Origin: a bacterium
Lineage (GTDB): Bacteria > Armatimonadota > UBA5829
NCBI GenBank assembly: GCA_021373255.1
Contig: JAJFTD010000011.1
Coordinates: 1-46,950 of the forward strand
Length of the DNA stretch: 46,950 bases
Direction: 5' to 3'
Of the stretch, positions 43,617 to 46,950 are shown piece by piece (the stretch's first letter is position 1; each line of letters starts with the position of its first letter). The notes beneath the pieces were generated by a model. It had not been told where the DNA came from, did not search any database, and saw only the letters and a program-made list of their open reading frames with translations. The translations under genes and the position numbers were made by a program.

Positions 43617-45455
43617 ATGATAAATCGGGCATCAAGAATTAGAGGGCTTGTTTTTGTGGCGCTGCTGGTTATGCTGGCTGTGCCCGCGACACTGGTGGCC
43701 CAGAGTGTCGCAAAGGTGGTGGAGGTGGCAATAAGTGGAAATCAGAACATCAACACCGATACCATTAACAGCGGCATATCATTGAAAGTCGGCGATGAAT
43801 ACTCTGAGCAGGCTATCGAAAAAGACAAGGCCGCTATTATGGCCCTGGGGTATTTCAGCGCCGTTACCGTGCATAAGGATGATGCGCCGGGTGGGGTGAA
43901 AGTGACTTATGAAGTCACAGAGAACCCCAGGATACAGGATGTAAAAGTAGTTGGAAGTGAACCTATAGATGCTCAGAAGGTCCTAGACCTGATGAAGACG
44001 AAGCCGAACCAGGTTCTCAACACCGCTACACTAAACCAGGATATCGAAGCGATCCAGAGCTTCTATGGTGAGCAGGGTTATATCGCCTATGTTACTGAAG
44101 ATATTGGTGTGGACGCGCAGACAGGCGTGCTTACGGTGCCGATCCTGGTCCATAAAGTTGAGAGCGTGGACGTGAGTGGCAACAAGAAGACCAAGTCGAT
44201 GGTTATCACTCGTGAGATGAAGACCCAGGCGGGCGTGATATTCAATTACAAGACGCTGCGCCAGGACATTATGAAGGTCTACGGTCTGGACATTCTCGAA
44301 GAAGTAAAGACTCCTCAGATCACCCCAGGTACCGAAGTGGGTCTGGTCAAGGTCACAATTCCCGTGACAGAAAAGAAGACCGGCAATGTTTCTGTGGGTA
44401 TTGGCTACAGTTCCAGGCAGAAACTGGTCGGCCAAGCCAGGCTTTCTGAAAATAACTTCCGTGGCCTCGGCCAGGGTTTGAATCTCACCTGGGAGCAGGG
44501 CACCACCGATGAGGCAGTAGGCGGAAACTCCAGCTATGAACTCGGCTTTTACGAGCCGTGGATCGATAAGCACCACACGTCGTTGAACATAAACGGATTC
44601 AACAAGTTGCTCTACCGATTTTCATCGGGCTTTTTCAACAGTGGCTCAGTAGATGACAAAGTCTACAACGAGCGCCACAAGGGTGCGGACCTTACCCTCA
44701 GTCGCCCGTTAAATGACTTTACAAGAGTTTACGTTGGTGGCAGGTTTGAGAATGTCGACACAGACCCGAGCTTGTTGACTAATGACGGCAGTGTGAGCGA
44801 CCTCGTAAATATCGTGCAGACTGGTGATGTTATTGGTGGTTCGCTCAGGGTTGTTCATAACACCCGAGATTTTGACCTCGACCCGGCTGTGGGTGGTTAT
44901 GAAGCATTGTCGTTGGAACTTGGTACTGTAAATGCCACCAGGTATCAAGACGAGGACAATAATAACGTGCTGGAACCGCTTCCGTTTGACGGTGGATTCC
45001 AGAAAGCTTCGGTTGATGCGCGCCGCTATTTCAGCAAGCAGGGAGCAAAAGCCACACCTCAGGATAAGCGGACTACCATAGCTGTTCGGCTGAGAGCTGG
45101 ATACGGTAATGGGACAATCCCCTACTTCGAGCAGTTCTTCGTAGGTGGCAGCGAGAGCCTGCGTGGTTATCGTGAAGACCGCTTCTGGGGCGACAAGATG
45201 CTGCTTGCCAGTGTTGAATACAGAAAGCCGATCGCGCAATCAGTCGGCGGCGTTCTGTTCTTCGACTACGGCGACGCGTGGGGTACTGCGAATGAGTTTA
45301 AAGTCCCTGAGTTTGATCAGACTAACACATTCAGTGGCCACTATGGCACCGGGGTGGGGCTGCGAGTCGCGACTCCCATCGGTAATCTCAGGTTGGACTA
45401 CGGTATTGGTGACGAAGGCCCAAGAACCCACTTCAGCATGGGACATGCATTCTAG
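43617..45455 (+). CDS. bamA: Outer membrane protein assembly factor BamA (Omp85)
   Basis: 612-residue outer-membrane protein that inserts beta-barrel proteins. The signal peptide is about 1-31 (LVFVALLVMLAVPATLVAQS). About three POTRA domains follow (KVVEVAISGNQNINTDTI; RIQDVKVVGSEPIDAQKVLD; KVESVDVSGNKKTKSMVITR), fewer than the five of E. coli BamA but normal in some phyla. The barrel has the conserved FVGGSESLRGYREDRFWG with the loop-6 LRGY version of the VRGF motif, and it ends in a terminal Phe (FSMGHAF) as outer-membrane barrels do. ATG 43617 has GGAGGA at 43601-43606; the upstream TTG 43536 lies in the promoter. It is direct evidence for an outer membrane. Confidence 0.94.
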   Translation: MINRASRIRGLVFVALLVMLAVPATLVAQSVAKVVEVAISGNQNINTDTINSGISLKVGDEYSEQAIEKDKAAIMALGYFSAVTVHKDDAPGGVKVTYEVTENPRIQDVKVVGSEPIDAQKVLDLMKTKPNQVLNTATLNQDIEAIQSFYGEQGYIAYVTEDIGVDAQTGVLTVPILVHKVESVDVSGNKKTKSMVITREMKTQAGVIFNYKTLRQDIMKVYGLDILEEVKTPQITPGTEVGLVKVTIPVTEKKTGNVSVGIGYSSRQKLVGQARLSENNFRGLGQGLNLTWEQGTTDEAVGGNSSYELGFYEPWIDKHHTSLNINGFNKLLYRFSSGFFNSGSVDDKVYNERHKGADLTLSRPLNDFTRVYVGGRFENVDTDPSLLTNDGSVSDLVNIVQTGDVIGGSLRVVHNTRDFDLDPAVGGYEALSLELGTVNATRYQDEDNNNVLEPLPFDGGFQKASVDARRYFSKQGAKATPQDKRTTIAVRLRAGYGNGTIPYFEQFFVGGSESLRGYREDRFWGDKMLLASVEYRKPIAQSVGGVLFFDYGDAWGTANEFKVPEFDQTNTFSGHYGTGVGLRVATPIGNLRLDYGIGDEGPRTHFSMGHAF

Positions 45456-45486
45456 TATTTATTACACTGCCTGATAACCAGACAAT

Positions 45487-45519
45487 AAAAATGGCCGGCG
45501 TTATGACCGGCCATTTTTT
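45487..45519. terminator. Bidirectional Rho-independent terminator after bamA
   Basis: ATGGCCGG (45491-45498) pairs perfectly with CCGGCCAT (45507-45514), extended by AAAA/TTTT, and followed by T-run 45514-45519. The A-run on the other side lets it serve the convergent glycoside hydrolase gene too. Confidence 0.9.
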
Positions 45520-45533
45520 GTTATTAAGCTAAA

Positions 45534-46950
45534 TCACACAAACCCCTCAAGCCTCGGTGCATGCTGAATGCCGAGTGATCGTGCGTTGCCATTGATCAGG
45601 TTGCTCATGTTGTTCCTGATACGTATCTCTAGTTGATTTACGCCCTGCTGAGCAACTCCAGCTATGTCCAGAACATAGGGAGCCCACAGGCGCTTGCCCG
45701 CAGGTTGACCGTTTACCAGCACCTCCGCGACATCATGCACATCGTCTATGTTCAACAACAGGAATGAGAAGTCTTTATCCAGGGTGAACTCCGCCTTATA
45801 GACCATTGTGCCGGAGAAGAACGGATAGTCGGTTTCCAAGCTCAGTGGGTTGGGGGAGCCGGGGGCTTCTATTGTTACTTTCGTACCACTGATGTGGGTG
45901 TGGAAATCACCTACCAGCCTGATCGGCTCGCTGAGCTTGGTTGGCGATATAATTCTGAAGCGATTGACCCCACGTGTCAGTAGTCCCTGGACATCGGCAG
46001 TGACATCCATCCAGTCGGTCAGGAAAGTCTCATGCGTGCACTGTTCCAAGCTGATCTTGCTATCATTCAGATATACCTCACAACCAGCATAATCTTTATC
46101 AAGCACAAGCCGTATCCCACTGGGATCGGTATTAATCTCAATTTCAGCCTCATAGACCCCCGCAAAACCTTCGAAGCTCGGCGGATTGGCGTCCCAGTTG
46201 CTGGGTATATACCTCGGCTGCGTGCGCACATCCACACTCTTCGGCTCTTTTTCCTCTGCTGAATAAGTGAAATGGAACAGTTGCGCCACATTGAATGGCA
46301 TTTCTACCCTCAAGTTCTCCACACTGATCGGCAATGGTTCGCCTTCAGGCTGCCTTAGCGGCTGAGCATCAGCGACGTTACTCACTATGAACATCGACTG
46401 ATTAGGCTGGAATCTGAGTTCTGCTTGTGTCTTCGCGCCCGCCCTCTTACCTTCCAGACGAGTATAAGCGCCTGTCTCCTGATCGAAGATGGCTGCGTCC
46501 GGGTAGTCCTTTATCATCGCAGTTACTTTGCGGTGTTTCTCGGACCTGTTGAGCAGAAATGTGATCTTGTGTCCGTCCTTCTCGCGCCGGTAGGCCATTA
46601 TCTCATCCGCTCCACCGCCGGTTATCTGAATATCATCATTGAGTTCTTTTCTCAGGATTTCGACAAACGATTCCAGTTCCTCGGACCGTACATACTGCGT
46701 ATTGCCCGACCCATTGGGTATATTCTGCCGTCCGGGTTCCATGGCTTTGAAGAAGAATGTAGTGCTGACCCCTGCATCTGATATCTCTCGCAGGCGGTGC
46801 ACCTCCGTTGGACGTGTATACGAACTCGACGGCACCACCAAAACTTCATATGCCTCATCAGCCAGCTTGATCTTGCCATCCTCTATCACAGCATCCTGAA
46901 GCGCCTGGAAGTCGAGCAGGTCGAAGTCGATCTGGTTTTTGATCAGTTCC
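45534..46950 (-). CDS. Glycoside hydrolase, C-terminal part (GH106/alpha-L-rhamnosidase-like)
   Basis: The frame stays open to the window edge, so this is the C-terminal 471 residues or so of a larger protein. The upstream end reads LIKNQIDFDLLDFQALQDA and then VLVVPSSSYTRPTEVHRLRE, the flavodoxin-like segment found near the middle of GH106-type rhamnosidases and related beta-galactosidase-like enzymes. The rest contains two jelly-roll sugar-binding-like domains, the second with VYKAEFTLDKDFSFLLLNID, VAEVLVNGQPAGKRLWAPY and NQLEIRIRNNMSNLINGN. The catalytic domain lies outside the window, so specificity cannot be read. Internal ATG/ATA codons near 46889 are not starts, because similarity continues upstream. 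It ends 15 bases after the shared terminator. Confidence 0.75.
   Translation of the reverse strand, partial: ELIKNQIDFDLLDFQALQDAVIEDGKIKLADEAYEVLVVPSSSYTRPTEVHRLREISDAGVSTTFFFKAMEPGRQNIPNGSGNTQYVRSEELESFVEILRKELNDDIQITGGGADEIMAYRREKDGHKITFLLNRSEKHRKVTAMIKDYPDAAIFDQETGAYTRLEGKRAGAKTQAELRFQPNQSMFIVSNVADAQPLRQPEGEPLPISVENLRVEMPFNVAQLFHFTYSAEEKEPKSVDVRTQPRYIPSNWDANPPSFEGFAGVYEAEIEINTDPSGIRLVLDKDYAGCEVYLNDSKISLEQCTHETFLTDWMDVTADVQGLLTRGVNRFRIISPTKLSEPIRLVGDFHTHISGTKVTIEAPGSPNPLSLETDYPFFSGTMVYKAEFTLDKDFSFLLLNIDDVHDVAEVLVNGQPAGKRLWAPYVLDIAGVAQQGVNQLEIRIRNNMSNLINGNARSLGIQHAPRLEGFV

Overview
The window looks like chromosome of an uncultured diderm bacterium, most likely Armatimonadota or a close Terrabacteria relative; this is an inference from gene content, not a database match. 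Outer-membrane assembly genes (BamA, TamB) point to a diderm. A PyrR-type attenuator on the pyrimidine operon and a DUF3866 protein are more typical of Terrabacteria. An SLH-domain oxidoreductase, two PEP-CTERM proteins, a HAF-repeat protein, a Gfo/Idh/MocA oxidoreductase and carbohydrate-active enzymes fit the surface-rich, sugar-degrading Armatimonadota style. I saw no tRNA, rRNA, CRISPR array, insertion sequence, phage gene or plasmid function.

Layout. 1-240: tail of a Gfo/Idh/MocA oxidoreductase. 346-2568: M20-type peptidase plus DUF3866 protein. 2834-3649 (-): PhnP-like metallo-beta-lactamase-fold hydrolase. 3892-11346 (+): secDF with its own consensus promoter and terminator, then recJ, rel and a methyltransferase. 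11347-13539 (-): secreted FAD oxidoreductase with SLH repeats. 13812-15168 (+): membrane protein and SIMPL-domain protein, the latter behind a leader that can hide its ribosome binding site. 15240-16586 (-): HAF-repeat protein. 16747-20160 (+): GAF histidine kinase, stand-alone receiver and HtrA-type protease. 20178-21907 (-): pterin cluster (folB, pteridine-reductase-like SDR, carbinolamine dehydratase). 22098-24092 (+): a copper-amine-oxidase-N-like domain protein and a helix-hairpin-helix protein. 24139-33294 (+): pyrimidine operon pyrR-pyrB-pyrC-pyrE-carA-(two small membrane proteins)-carB behind a PyrR attenuator. 33379-37321 (-): two PEP-CTERM proteins and a divergent GH94-like protein. 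37534-45455 (+): lipB, tamB, ECF sigma factor, bamA. 45534-46950 (-): C-terminal part of a glycoside hydrolase that runs off the window.

How the genes work together. The pyr operon encodes the first steps of de novo UMP synthesis plus orotate phosphoribosyltransferase; pyrD and pyrF are not here. tamB, the sigma factor and bamA form an envelope-biogenesis block. The kinase, receiver and HtrA protease overlap or nearly abut and probably form a stress-response unit.

The most unusual signal is intergenic. At least five spacers hold degenerate tandem arrays with a strict 7- or 8-base period but different words, mostly arranged as inverted pairs around 30-65 bases of unique sequence. One mosaic element built of such arrays occurs twice in opposite orientation (2581-2826 and 21286-21540). 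A separate palindromic GC-rich repeat has entered carB in frame.
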